Shown piece by piece: positions 50,849-63,294 of a stretch of 64,000 bases of DNA. The position numbers and the translations under genes are program-made. Below the pieces are notes generated by a model. It was given only the letters and a program-made list of their open reading frames with translations. It did no database searches and was not told the origin of the DNA. The stretch is from Macrotrachela quadricornifera (lineage: Eukaryota; Rotifera; Eurotatoria; Philodinida; Philodinidae), in NCBI GenBank assembly GCA_022393335.1, contig JAJEKB010020935.1, positions 812,408 through 876,407 on the forward strand, read 5' to 3'. How positions within the stretch are numbered: position 1 is the stretch's first letter; the number at the start of each line of letters is the position of its first letter.

Positions 50849-51195
50849 CTAAACATATATTTGATTCGACAGTGATTTGATAGTTGATATATTTCCACTT
50901 AACAATTCAAAGAATGAATATTAAACTCCAATTTCTTGTCTTTCAAAACTTGAGGATTGATTTTAATGAAAATTGGAAGTCAGATTCACATTTTCTATTT
51001 GAAATTCTCTTGGATCAAGTTTTATTCGAATGAATAGTTATATATATGTAAAGAAAAATCAAGATTAAAAGTGTCTAAAATAATCTAAATCAACAAGTGT
51101 GAATCGATCAAAATATTTAATTTTTTTGCTTGACTACTATTCATTTATTATATATTCTAGAAACAATCATATATAAAAATAAATGTGTTTGAAAT
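50849..51195. other. Short intergenic region
   Basis: AT-rich sequence between the piggyBac relic and the GPCR. No feature is supported. Confidence 0.4.
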
Positions 51196-52149
51196 TCAAA
51201 CTTTAGTATCTGATTGATCACTTTGCAATTTTTGAGCGGTAACTGAAGAATATTTTGACGTGGATGACTCATTGGATGACGTAAAAAATGGCCAAATAAT
51301 TTCTCTTATTTGTTTGTAGAGTAATAAGTTAGCCAACATAGCGGATCCGGTAGCAGCTGAACTACCCATAAAACTAAGATGAAGTGCATAGGGTGGAGCT
51401 TGCCATTGTCCACCGGTCAACACTGTGCGAAAGAAGAAAACAAGAAAAATCAATCCGACACTGAGTAATAAAATAACTGGCAAAGCCAAACGAGCCAAGA
51501 CTCGTTGTTCTCTGCGAATGCGTCTGTCAGAATTGATTTGTAATCGACACATTTGAGTTTCACGAGTCACATATCGAAGAATCCAATAGGAACAGATAAT
51601 TTGAAGTGTCAATGGAATAAAATAAAGAGAGATTGCTGGATATAGAACACCGATTACATCATTTAATGCAATGTAACAAGCTTTTGCAGTTGGATAATAT
51701 ACAAATCGATTGTCTATTAGTAATGGTAATAATACTGTTAGACAAATTGAAAATTGTATCAAAGCCAAGAACATGAAGAAATATCGATTCTGCCAGTTAC
51801 GACGTTGAAAAAAGACGGTAACAAATAGACGATGTAATGTTTGCAATGCAGTTGCCTGAAATATGTATAAACCACCGGCTGTAAACAAATAACCACGAAT
51901 TGAACAAAGTCGATCTTGTTTAGAATTTTTCATCATATAGATAACATGAAAAAACATTGAAATAGAAGCAAGAAGTCCTCCAATGTTTAAATTAATAGCA
52001 AGTAGTAAAGCAAGATTCTGACGAAGTTTATGTCGCGTAATCACAACTAATATAAAAATAATACTGCTGATTAAACCAATAATACTAAAACCGAGTATAA
52101 GTAATTCAATAGGAATCTTCCACCAGAACATGTTTATAAAATCTACCAA
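51196..52149 (-). CDS. Rhodopsin-like GPCR, intronless
   Basis: A single-exon protein of 317 residues with seven membrane segments. Helix 1 is near 15-38 (LILGFSIIGLISSIIFILVV). Helix 3 (LFTAGGLYIFQATALQTLHR) has LHRLF in place of the DRY box. Helices 4 and 5 follow, then a basic third intracellular loop (about 200-220, with many Arg). Helices 6 and 7 lead to a Ser/Thr-rich tail (SSNESSTSKYSSVTAQK) suited to phosphorylation. Cys at the start of helix 3 (RLCSIRG) and in the second extracellular loop (KACYIAL) could form the usual disulfide. It belongs to the divergent class A receptors common in bdelloids. No ligand can be inferred. Codon use is a little less AT-extreme than in the other receptors. 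Confidence 0.85.
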   Translation of the reverse strand: MVDFINMFWWKIPIELLILGFSIIGLISSIIFILVVITRHKLRQNLALLLAINLNIGGLLASISMFFHVIYMMKNSKQDRLCSIRGYLFTAGGLYIFQATALQTLHRLFVTVFFQRRNWQNRYFFMFLALIQFSICLTVLLPLLIDNRFVYYPTAKACYIALNDVIGVLYPAISLYFIPLTLQIICSYWILRYVTRETQMCRLQINSDRRIRREQRVLARLALPVILLLSVGLIFLVFFFRTVLTGGQWQAPPYALHLSFMGSSAATGSAMLANLLLYKQIREIIWPFFTSSNESSTSKYSSVTAQKLQSDQSDTKV

Positions 52150-53063
52150 ATTGTATTCATCAGTTATAAAAGATTTCTATCAAAAAACTAATAAAAAAAA
52201 AGTTATAAATATGTTGATCGAAGACAACTGTAAATCTAATAAAACTGTCACGTATATACACAACAATACGGTAGTTTAACTTTCCTTTTATTAAAAAAAG
52301 AGAATCTGACGAAGCGCAAACAAATGACGTTCAATGAATAAAAGCATTAATACATTTGTTTACGCGACTATAAAGCATAAATGTGCATGCCTTTTATCTT
52401 CGCGTGAGAAATTATAAAGGCTTCTTTTTTCTAAAGAATATCCTTAACATCACGCAATCTTTTAAAAAAAATATAATCTTCATCTACTTCATCCATTTTG
52501 CAGGCTATTTATATATATACCAAAAAGCTTTAAAACGAGCGAGTAAATGAAAATTAGTAGATATCTCTTTTATAGTTCTGATCAGATTGAATTTCATTTG
52601 AAAATCATTTTGAAATCTCTATAAGCTACAATCTGTTGAACATCCATTTGTAACGATATATGAGTCAAAATAAATTGAATTTCGAAGTCGATAAATCTAG
52701 TTACAGGAAGTTTAAATGTCATATATCCTGAGTTAATATGTGGAGGATACGAGCACAACAATACAAAAAGAGGTCAAAAAAACCATTAAGTACTCACAAA
52801 ATAGTATGAGAGAATAGTGGTTGCTTGAAAACGAAGATATCTAATAAATGTATACTCATGAGTATATGTTTCATCGAAATAAATTTACTTTAATTTCAAT
52901 CTTATAATCAAATTTGTTTGTGTCTTTATTCGTTTTGTAGTGCGATGAGTGAAAGTGAGATTCTTAGAGGATTAAGTTCAAATCGAATAATGATTAAGAA
53001 ATACTCGTAAAATGATTATCTGATGTTGCATATTGAAAAATAAAAAAGAAAAATAGAGAATGT
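52150..53063. other. Intergenic, nothing recognised
   Basis: AT-rich sequence between the GPCR and the tRNA-like gene. It contains the 5' flank of the GPCR on the minus strand. Confidence 0.4.
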
Positions 53064-53138
53064 TGCCGGGACCTTGGAGTCGAACCAAGAGACCTGTCGA
53101 CTGGATGTCGACCGCTCTACCAGCTGAGCTACCCCGAC
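53064..53138 (-). tRNA. tRNA-like gene, irregular; apparent anticodon TCC
   Basis: The minus strand has an intact A box (TAGCTCAGCTGG) and B box (GGTTCGACTCC), a D arm GCTC/GAGC, a T arm CTTGG/CCAAG with loop TTCGACT, and acceptor strands that pair with two wobbles. The anticodon stem GTCGA/TCGAC is perfect. Its 7-base loop CATCCAG, however, puts A instead of the universal T before the anticodon position, which would read TCC. An extra base lies on each side of the T arm. It may be a tRNA pseudogene or a tRNA-derived sequence. Confidence 0.6.
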
Positions 53139-53140
53139 AA

Positions 53141-56100
53141 TTTTACATCGTTATCTTTTCACTTTCTTTTCTGCCTTCTCTTATATTCGCACACAATCTT
53201 TTATTTCTGAAAGAAAAGCACTATGAATTTAATATCTATTTCTATGATTCTATTATCTTTTCCTTAAAAAAGCCTACCATATATCAACATTATACTGTTG
53301 AGACAAAATCATAAGATCTTCCTGTACGATCTATAGTAAAACAAATGTTCTACTAAGGATTAGTAAAAGTAACCACGTTTGTAAGTAAAATCATATTAAA
53401 AATAAATTGGTTTACTCTCCTAAGTATTGATGGTTTTTATTAAGTTTATGTGGTTAAAAGCTGCTTAGTCTTCTGCTGTTCGGTATGAATGATGAAAAGA
53501 ACGATATTGCTCTAGAGAATATCATGAAAAAGGATGCTTCTAACGAGCAAAATATCAGAAAATCTATCACTCGTGTCATTGAATAATCCGTCAACATTAA
53601 TACTCGTCTACTCATCTAATATCTTCGCATGCAGGTAATTATTGTCATTATAATGGACAATAATTACATGAGAATACAATACATGGTTACATAGACTGAA
53701 TATTAACTTCATACGAACCCTCGATGAACCATAAAATATAATTTCGAGAGTAGAAATTTAAAAACTGTTCAACCTTTATATAGTAAATGATTTTACCATA
53801 CTTAAGGATAAAAATAGTTTTTATTTTCTATTTCTTCTAATAATAAATAATGAGAAAATGCACTTACACTGCTTTGTAGTATGCTTTGTAAGCTATCAAT
53901 CACAATATGAAACAATTCAAAAAAGGTAGATAGATAAATTAGTATCTGTAGAAAAAGATGTGTAAGTTTTTTTTTTAATATAGTTATATATAAAGTTGAA
54001 AAGAGTCTGATGCACTTTAATAATATATTAAAAAATATCGAGTAAAAAATTTTTTTTTCTCGGATGAAATATAAAATAGAAAAGGAAAAAAAGAAAGATA
54101 TGATCTAGAAGATATATTTGAAAAAGAAAAAATGATAAAACTATACCTAGCTATTGTAAAAGTATAAGATGTCTAATTTAATTTGCACAATAAACATATT
54201 TTCAAAAATTGTTTAGTCATTTTGAAAATAAATGATAAGACAATATATAAATACGATTTGACTATAAATCTAGGTAAAAGAATAAAATTTTATTTTTTTT
54301 TTCAATTTTAGAGTTAAGTGAAGTGTACAATTTATTGCACTTAAAATAAATAATAAATGCAGAAAAATAAAATAATTTTTTTTTTCTAATTTTATAGTCA
54401 AATGTTTTTTTTTTCATTTATCACTACTTTATAAATTATATAGAAATTACAAAAAAAAATTTATTCTTTTTCTAAATTGATATTCAAGTGTCTCATTTAG
54501 TTGTCATGATTATATAAAACTATATATAAATAAATGAAAATTTTTTATTATTTTTTCTAAGCTGATATAAAGTATCTACTTCATATATCACTTTTATACA
54601 ATTAATAAATATAATATAAGAAAATTTTAATTATTTTTCTAAATTTATAACATAGTACCTAGCTCATATACAGATGCTACAAAAATTATTCTTACTATTT
54701 TGAGTACAATAACATTTTTCATTCTTTTTTATTTCAAAATATTTAATTATAATTTCATTAGATACAGAAAAGAATAAGTGGCGTGTTCCTAATGTATTTT
54801 TATGACGCTCATGTATAATATATCTAATTATACCTTTAATTTAAAGTTAAAGGTTTTCTATCATCTATAGACAAGTGATAAGTATAGGGTTATTCGAAAC
54901 TATGCAATCAAAATGCGGAAATTAGATCTTTTATATAAGCAAAGATATAATTTAGTATATGAATTCCTATATGATGTCATGCAGTATAAATAGAGGTTGC
55001 AGTAACTGAAATGAACCTGCAGATAAATCAAAGGTATAATCACATATTTCATATGTGAGTACTATAAAAATAGACTACGAACATATTATTTGTACTTTTC
55101 TATATCGAGTGATTTTATAATTGAGTACTTTGAAATAAACAAAAATGTCATCATCATTAAAATTGTACGAATAATTTTTGCGATATTTGTATATTAAATC
55201 TTAATACGATAGGTATTCAACAGACAAAATTTCAAGGGAGCAAAAAAGATGGCTTAAATATCTAATTTGTTTTCCAATCACACCGATGCAATATGTCTAA
55301 TCTATATTTCAAACTTTCTACAGGTTCATAAACAGTCTAAATACTATTTAAAATAATTTTTGTTTTGATTTTCTTTCATTTTAATACCAATATAAAAGTG
55401 TATATGATAGAATATAGAACTATTAAGAGTGAATAAGACTAATATTAAAATATGAACACAAAATATAGCTGCTAGTGCTGATTGTAGAAAGATAAAATTT
55501 GACTATGAACTTATGGTTAATCTCCTTCTTCAAAATAGACGGACAGCATCAGTATATACAGAAAAGATATACTACAACAGTCCTTTTAAATTTTGTTTCA
55601 TAAAAAAATTTAAGTACAAAAATAAATCAAACCCAATTGAAATTTAAAGAAAAGCAGTTTTTTTTTGCATATTATGATGTAAAAATATTTAAATTATTTC
55701 TAATTCATTTTATTAATAACTTTTCTGTTATTCTTATTAGAGAAAAATATTAATAAAAGCGACGACAATCTATATTGATATCATATCAATTAACGTTACT
55801 AAATGTCGATATCATAACGTAATAGACTGTATTTAATAATGAATTATGAAGAAAAAAAGAATATGATTTTGTATTATTTTTTGGTTTTTGAAAATCATTT
55901 CATTTGCATAAATTAGTTGGGAAAGTAATTGAAATGTCTGTATAAGATGAAGTTTGAATTATAAATCTGCGATGTTATATTGTCACATTAACATTTTCTT
56001 TTTAATTATTTTAATCTTTATGATGTTAAAAAATTTTACATTACTTTCAAAGGTATCTGAAACCTTAATCTTTTAAAATATTTGAATAGAAAAAAGAAAA

Positions 56101-59100
56101 TAACGTACATCTAATCTAAATTATTTCATTGAAGAGTTTGTAATCGTCTGCTCAACTCTTGGGTTTATAAGTGTTGTTCAACATATCGATTCATTTCTAA
56201 GTAGCTGGCGTCATTTATTCAATGATTTCACGATATTCGCTAAAATTCACATTCAATTCTGATACTATTTCATTCAGACTTATAAATCCACTTCACCATG
56301 AGTAACTTCTTCCTCAGAAGTTCAAAATTCAAAATACATTTTACAAAAATCGTTATCCAAACTACTAACATTACTCAATGATTTCATGCAGTTTTCTATA
56401 TCAATTTCTTCAAATGGATGTAAATTATCTCAAAATTTCGATTTCTTTCATTCAATAAATGAGAAGAAAGAGAATAAAAGAAAAAGATTGAAATTTTGTT
56501 TTTTTTTCTTTTCTCATTTCTCCTGCATAATACAAATAAATAAAGATGAAAAGCAAACTTGAGTCATTATTTAGTATGACGGTGAAATAGAATCGCTTAT
56601 GTAATGGTGTAAACAAGAGAAAGAAAAATGAAAAGCTGTACATATTGAAAAGAACTAACGTGAGTATAGTTCAAAGGTTAATATCCATGAAAATGAATAT
56701 GTTAAATCTACTTTTCTTTTTATTAAAATCGAATCATCGTAAATGAAGTAACAACCGTTTAGAAAACAATATCTAAATGTAGAATACATGTCTTTATTAT
56801 AATCTGATGATTATTAAAACGGATACATATATGAAATCTGTACTCTATAAAAAGATTCATAAGGAAAGCTGACTCATCTTTCATTTTCTTAAGATTGTGA
56901 TAGTTCCAAGTCATTAACACTCGTTTTTTCTTTCTAAACCTTGAAAATTTGAGTTCATTCAACATAACTTAAGTTGTATATTTAAAGAAGATATTTTTAT
57001 ACAATAATTACGTAGTTTAAATTTACATATAAGTAGTTACTGATCAACGCCTTCAGTTATGAATGAGTAAGCATACAGCTCGTTCTGCATCGACAAAATT
57101 AGTATATTCGTTTTTTTTTTCTTAAAAGAAATGAGAAGATAGAATAGCTTAGGTGTAAAAAGCATATACGAATTAGCCATCTACATGCTACTTTTAGTTT
57201 TACCTTTTAGCAACATGAACAGGTATGACGTTATCTTACTCTTTCTCTTTCTTTTCAATGTAATACAGTACATCCTTTGAATGAATTTGTCTGTGTATAA
57301 ACACGTACTAATTATTGATACGAATGATTTTAAACGATGAATTTATTTCTAAGTATGATACACTATAAAAGATATAGGGAAATATACGAATTTTTGCTTT
57401 AAATAGCTCTCACCGTCGATTCTTTGTATGGTGCAGACCGAAATCAGAAGGCTAGCGACGTCTACCAGAGTTAGATTTGAATCATGAAAATATGACTCAT
57501 TTCAAACATTGATATCTATTATATCAGAAATTTGAGCATCTCCAACATTTTTCAGTGTTGGCTTAATTTCAGTTTCAATCCCAGCAGAAGTTTTAATGTA
57601 CTTCATATAATTGAAATCCAGTATTTCCTTGACTCTTCTCATTTCTGACTACTAAATGAATCATAAATAAAGTTAACAGAGAATTTTTCTCTGGCACCAG
57701 GTATATGTTAGTGATCATCTCAGATCGGATTATCCTAACAGCGAAGTGAGCCATAAGTTGTCTTAAACTTCTTGACACATTAAAGATCCGAAGTCTTCTA
57801 TTCTGTCTTTATAGGATCCTTGTAATTCAACATTCTCATTGCTAGTTTACATTTGTAACCTTGTCTTAGGTAAGATTTTGTTACTAATTTTATTAATTTC
57901 ATCTTTTATGTGAATACAGTCAAAAGCATATTATACACATGAAATCGAAAAAATTTGGTTTATAGCAAAAGTAATCCTCTTTATATAGTACAATGAATCG
58001 CTCAGGGAGCGCTGTATATAGGACCTAAAATAGCTATTCTTTTTACATTAAAAAAAAACAATCATCAAAAATCTGTCCATATCATACAATTAAAACAAAA
58101 AAGGGAAATAAATTCTTTAGTTTTTTCATATGTCTTCTAAACTCATTTATTTGTGTTAATTTTTGTCTTGGAATAGAGGCAGTAGATTCAGATGGAATTA
58201 AATTATGACTCTAATGTGTCGGAGAGTTTTCAAAATATTGTCGTTTTTTCTTCGTTATTACCGTGGACAGATCTTATCTTTCCTCCCAAAGTTCTATGTC
58301 CTTAAGTTAGCTTATTAAAAGTCTGATGGATATTCAGTCAGATCGAATCAGATCACGAGAAACCTAAACTGTAACCATCATTGAGAGGCGTTTGAAAAAC
58401 ATCAACCAAATTTAAATACAGAAAAATGAATTAAAGCTAATTAAAAAGAATTGACGCTAAATATTTTTAGTATGACTTCGGCGACGTAGTTCTATGGCAA
58501 AAGTTTGAATTGATCAAGTCTGAAAACATTAGAAGCTTGTACAAGATTTTCCATATAAATTTTGTTATGAAATGATGAAATTAGAATACAAAAGTAGTTT
58601 TATCCATATTGATAAACCAGTGAACACGTTAAATTGAACATGTAAAAGATATAAATGTCTCATGCTGCACAGTTCTTCTGCATTAAACTTCTCACTCATC
58701 ACGTATTTTAGGTTTGATGATTTTTTGATATGCTGAGGACAAAATAATTCATCTCAAAAGTTACAACTCGATTATTTAAACTCACGTACCCGTGAACCTA
58801 TTCTTCATAAAAATATGCAATTAAACAACTTCACTATGTTTTTAAATCTATGATATGCTATGAATGGATGTTATTTATAGTCTGTTGCTTAGTATAGAGA
58901 ATTGTGTCTTATTAATATTGGTTAAGTCGAATTTTGTGAGTCGGTGTTACTCTTCGCTAGTTTATATTTCAATTTTATACACATTATAGTTTTAATATGT
59001 AAATAAAGTATGACTGTTAAAACGTCAAAATTCTGATCCTTTGAACTGTATGGAATTTGATTGAAATGTAGAAAATAAGAATTGCCACAGCAGCGATAAT

Positions 59101-59316
59101 TTCACATTTTTTATTATCTTTTTTGATTTTCTACTTTTAGACATTAAAAAAGCATTTATTACTCATTTTTAAAACAATCTCTCGACGACTTAACAACTTG
59201 CCAATCATTTCTGTCAAATTTTTCGTCTTTAAAATCTTACCGTGTTAATCCTTTGAAAGAATTTTCAATCTTCATTTAGTTGCTGTCCATTTCTTTAAAA
59301 CTTAAATAACAAAAAC
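53141..59316. other. Six-kilobase AT-rich region without a clear gene
   Basis: A perfect hairpin lies at 53635-53667 (12-bp stem GTAATTATTGTC, 9-base loop). Many poly-T/A runs occur between 53960 and 54700. A minus-strand frame at 57593-57778 (RQLMAHFAVRIIRSEMITN) looks protein-like and could be a decayed exon, but I do not recognise it. Otherwise nothing is supported. Confidence 0.35.
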
Positions 59317-61768
59317 ATGTATAAAATATGTAAATCTATTAGTAAAACAATTTTTAATAATCCCAAACAAATTAATTATACTAAACAATGGTGGTCATAT
59401 CGAAATATGTCGTAAGTTTTACAAAAGAATTTTTATTTTAATTATTTTGGAAATTATATATCTTACCGTTATCATTTTATTCATATCACATATGTTTTAC
59501 TAATAGAATGATAATAAAATTTAAATAAGAACTGTTTTCTGTAAAACATTACTATTGTAAAACAGATTAAATGGCTATGCTTTACATTTCAATTTTCAAT
59601 CACTTAATATGTTATATTGAAAAAACAAAATACATTACAAGATGTTTTATGAAAAGCTCTGTAACCTATAAAATAAATATTATTTTAATTGTCAATTTTT
59701 TTGTTTTTAGAAAAAGTAAAATTCTATGTGATCAGTTTTCGTCATGCCAAAAAAAATCTTTTAATAATTTGTTTTTGTAAATTTTAGAGCTTTCCATATT
59801 GCATCTTCTAGGATATTTGGCTTTTTTTGATAAAACACATCTTTTAATGAAAAGATAGCATACGAAAGAACGAATTCACTTTTTACCAAAAAAAGCTTTT
59901 CTTCACATTGTTGAAAATTGGCTCATTTTGAAAACAAAACGTACAACTAGTATATAACCGATGTTCCATAATTTTTAAAAATTTTTCTAGGCTTTCAATT
60001 TATTTATGAATTTAATCCCTTCAGGACGGGATTACTTTTCATATAATAAAAAATTTAGCGAGACCTCCTCCATTACCTACATTCAATTTATTGAAAATTT
60101 CACTCATCTTGTTCTCATCAGCTTTCTAGCAGCCGCTATTTCGTTTATAAATGAAATAAACGCTTAACGTATTATGTGAAGCATACCCAAGTCTGTTATG
60201 AGTCCATCAATATCATCACGTACATATACGTGATCCCTCCCGAAGGGATTAAAATTTTTATTATTGTTCTATATAGTGATGCGATTCAATTACTATCTAC
60301 AGCACATAGACAATGTCGTCAACATGCTGAAGATCAGAATACAGTATTACATGAAAAAATATATTCTATTTCTGCGACAGATTGCGTTCATCAAATCGAA
60401 CAATATGATAGAATTGACGAATTATTATCTAGTTCAACAACACACATGCAACAAATTGGAGAAACTCATTATAAAAACACTCGATATAATTTGATTAATA
60501 TTTCTATCATTTATCCGAAACATTGGTGTTCTACATTATTATCTACACCATCATTGTATCATAAACATCGGAATAAGCAAAGAGAAGAAACAATAAAAGA
60601 TTGGTATCTATCAGCATTAGGTAATTGTTTATTACCATCAATGAAACAAAAATTATCTCTTGTAAGACCAGCTGAATGGTCTGCATCACTACAACCTTAT
60701 GCATCAGATAATTATATTAAATTAATGGCACAATCTTTGGCTATATTTATTCTACTTGATGATTATGTAGTCGAAAAAAAAGCTGCAACAGAAAAGAATA
60801 TAACATTAGAAGATTTATTGTTATTTGCTGATATATGGAAATTAGCATTTCAACGAAAAAATGGTTATCAAGAAGAAAGTCAAAATTTAGCAATGAAAAT
60901 ACATGGTATTGCATTGAGAACGAATATTAATTTTTTAGAACCATTTTTTCATATGTGGTCTTCTATTGCAGATAATTATGTCAAATTGGGTGCAGATGAA
61001 ATATGGTGTAATAGAATGTGTAATGCAATAAAAGAATGGTTTGTATTAGCAGTTAGAGAAGTAATACAAAATGAAAGTATGAAACGATCATTGGCATTAA
61101 CAGATTCATTAGAAAATATTCCTGTTAAGCTAACTTCATACGATCATACACCTTTTCAAGGAAAGAAAACTGTTAATTTAAGTGGTATGTCTTTATTAGA
61201 ATTTCTTTTGCAACGAAGAATAAGAACAATTGGTGTAAAAATAATGTCATTAATGATAGAACAATCATATGGTTTTAACTTATCTTCTTTTGATTCTTTA
61301 TTACGTCCATTAATTGATACACTTTCAATAATAACAGCATTAGCGAATGAATTATTTGGTATGGCAAGAGATTTAAAAGGTGAATCAAATTTTTCATTAA
61401 CTTATCGACATATATATAATTGTTCATTGAAAGAAAGTATTGATTTTACAGTTACATTACATGATCTTGCTATAGAATTATTTGATCAAAAAGCAGAGGA
61501 AGTTCTTCATTCGTTAACATCTCCTCCTTCACAAGATCAAATATCAAGTTTTATAGATTGTTTACGTATATTAGCTTATGGTTATGCACATTGGCATCAA
61601 AAAGCAGGTCGATATGAGACTCTTATTGCAGTGGATGATCCTTATAAACAAATATTCGTATTTTCCGTTGCTGATGGAACAAATCAACGGTATAATGCCT
61701 TACAGAATATATTGGAACGATATAAAAAGCATGCAATCAATAAACAGAAAGAAGACTTCAAATGTTAA
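59317..61768 (+). CDS. Class I terpene synthase (terpenoid cyclase)
   Basis: Two exons are proposed: 59317-59411 and 60277-61768, joined in phase (TC + T) to 528 residues. The intron runs from GTAAGT to TATATAG. The all-alpha catalytic domain shows the family's landmarks in order. The metal-binding aspartate-rich box is LLDDYVVEK (D193, D194, E198). The RRIRTIG segment (345-351) is at the place of the diphosphate-sensing Arg. The NSE-type box is NELFGMARD (389-397). The WHQKAGRY box has R477-Y478 near the C-terminus. Such enzymes ionise a prenyl diphosphate and cyclise it to a terpene. The NSE box is non-canonical: Glu for Asp at its second position, Gly for Ser, and Asp for the final Glu. 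Animals generally lack this microbial fold, so horizontal acquisition is likely. No prenyltransferase or P450 neighbour is visible. Product size cannot be predicted. Confidence 0.82.
60016..60248. mobile_element. 233-bp TTAA-flanked MITE inside terpene synthase intron
   Basis: The left end is TCCCTTCAGGACGGGATTAC and the right end is the imperfect complement (GTGATCCCTCCCGAAGGGA). TTAA flanks both sides (60012-60015 and 60249-60252). The element lies wholly within the proposed intron. The open frame that extends upstream from exon 2 to an ATG at 60176 is encoded by this element and is not protein sequence of the gene. Confidence 0.65.
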
Positions 61769-62257
61769 TATATATATATATTTCGATGTGATCAGGTCAT
61801 TTTCTTAACTATTTGTCTTTTTTTACATATAGAAAGTTATTTATTTACTTATATGCTATTTTAAACCCTTGCAAATAATAATAAAACAAATATAAATCCG
61901 AGACATTGTAATATCTATATATATATAAAGAAGAATGTCTGTTTGTTCACTATGCATTTCAACACGGTACGAGCAAATGCAATGAAATTTTGGATAGAAT
62001 ACCGCTTCGACCAGAGGAAGGTCACAGGATAATTTTCAACCCAAAATTCTCACATCAGGAGGGTGTTTGCCTCCTCCTATTGTTGAATTTACTACAGTAA
62101 ATGTCTTTTTCAAAGAATTTGTGCGTATTATTGTTTTCTCAATAATTCAAAAACAAAAGTATATAAAACCATGTGCTTTTTGGGATTGATCACGCGACAT
62201 TTTAAGATAATCGAAAGAAAACGTGTAGACTGTATAAAATGAAGTGCAACCGTATGA
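61769..62257. other. 3' flank of terpene synthase and Helitron-like terminus
   Basis: Candidate polyadenylation signals (AATAAAAC) lie near 61880. From 61914 the sequence TCTATATATATATAAAGAAG, then GTCTGTTTGTTC and further on GAGGGTGTTTGCCTCC, resembles the 5' end of non-autonomous Helitrons widespread in animals. The element's 3' hairpin was not found. Confidence 0.4.
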
Positions 62258-62261
62258 TTAA

Positions 62262-63290
62262 CCCTTTACCCCCCAATGTCCACTGGGATGGACATTGGTA
62301 TATGCACTACTGAAAAAAATTGGAGCATACAATCCAAAACGAACTTTATGTTGGTTGTAGAGAACTTCATAAGCTCTCGATTGGTTCTTTAAAATAATCT
62401 TTTCTATGTAGCGTATGGTCGAGCTAGTTAAAACAAAAAGTGTGAATTTTCCAATTGTCGAACTTTTCTTTCATAATCCTACATTAGCAAAGATTCTGAA
62501 TATTTTTTTGGTCTTGGAACTGATATCTGTACGGCAGATGCTCATGAGTTGCACAAAGTACTTTATAAAAATGATGAATGAGACATTAGATTAGAATTCT
62601 TATGAGTCTGTAATGTCCATCCCGGTGGACATTGGGAAGAAGTGGCATGAAAATGGTCATTTTCAATAAACGACACGACTCATGTATACGCATAGAAACG
62701 ATTTTTTTTGAACGATTAATACTGTTTTTGACAAATAAGAACATTATTTAGAGAGTATCAGACTTTCAACTCAATTTCTTTCGAACTTTCGAGGAAGACA
62801 GCTCCTCCCGTCAAACGATAAAAGGAAAAATTCAGCGTTAATGACAACTTCAGTTCAAGCCATATAACTCATGACACCTCTTGTCTATGATGCTTCAAAC
62901 AAATTATATGTACGCAACTTCAATCAAAATATAACAAGTGATTTAGTGGCATGAATGATACCCTTCTCACTAAATTTACCATCAAACCTGCATAAATCCT
63001 TCAGTTATTTGGATATAGGACTTCGTAACTTCAAATATTTCCAACAAAATAGAAATGAGAATGAAGTTCTTGAGTATTAACGATATTTCTTTATAAATAA
63101 AAAACTATAAGAAAGGCCAATTTTAAGTCGCTCCCCCCCAATGTCTACCCCAGTGGACATCGTACTGTACTAAGTACAAACAACTTTATGTTTTGCCTAT
63201 TATAGCATAAGCATACTGATGATTAGCAGTCATAAAATTAATAATTGGCTCACTCATAGCTTTTCGAAAACTCTCGTGGGGGGTAAAGGG
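62262..63290. mobile_element. 1.03-kb TTAA-flanked MITE, piggyBac type
   Basis: The ends are CCCTTTACCCCCC and its exact complement GGGGGGTAAAGGG, flanked by TTAA at 62258-62261 and 63291-63294. Three internal hairpins share one motif, AATGTCCA..CC.GTGGACATT, at 62273-62298, 62612-62633 and 63140-63160. There is no coding capacity. The first six end bases match the 24-kb MITE (CCCTTT), suggesting that both use related transposases. Confidence 0.78.
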
Positions 63291-63294
63291 TTAA

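Noticed and set aside
57593..57778. Minus-strand frame of 61 residues that looks protein-like
   Set aside because: No family recognised and no supporting exons; mentioned only as a possible decayed exon.
60176..60276. ATG and about 34 codons upstream of terpene synthase exon 2
   Set aside because: Encoded by the TTAA-flanked MITE and intron end; the exon at 59317-59411 joins in phase instead.
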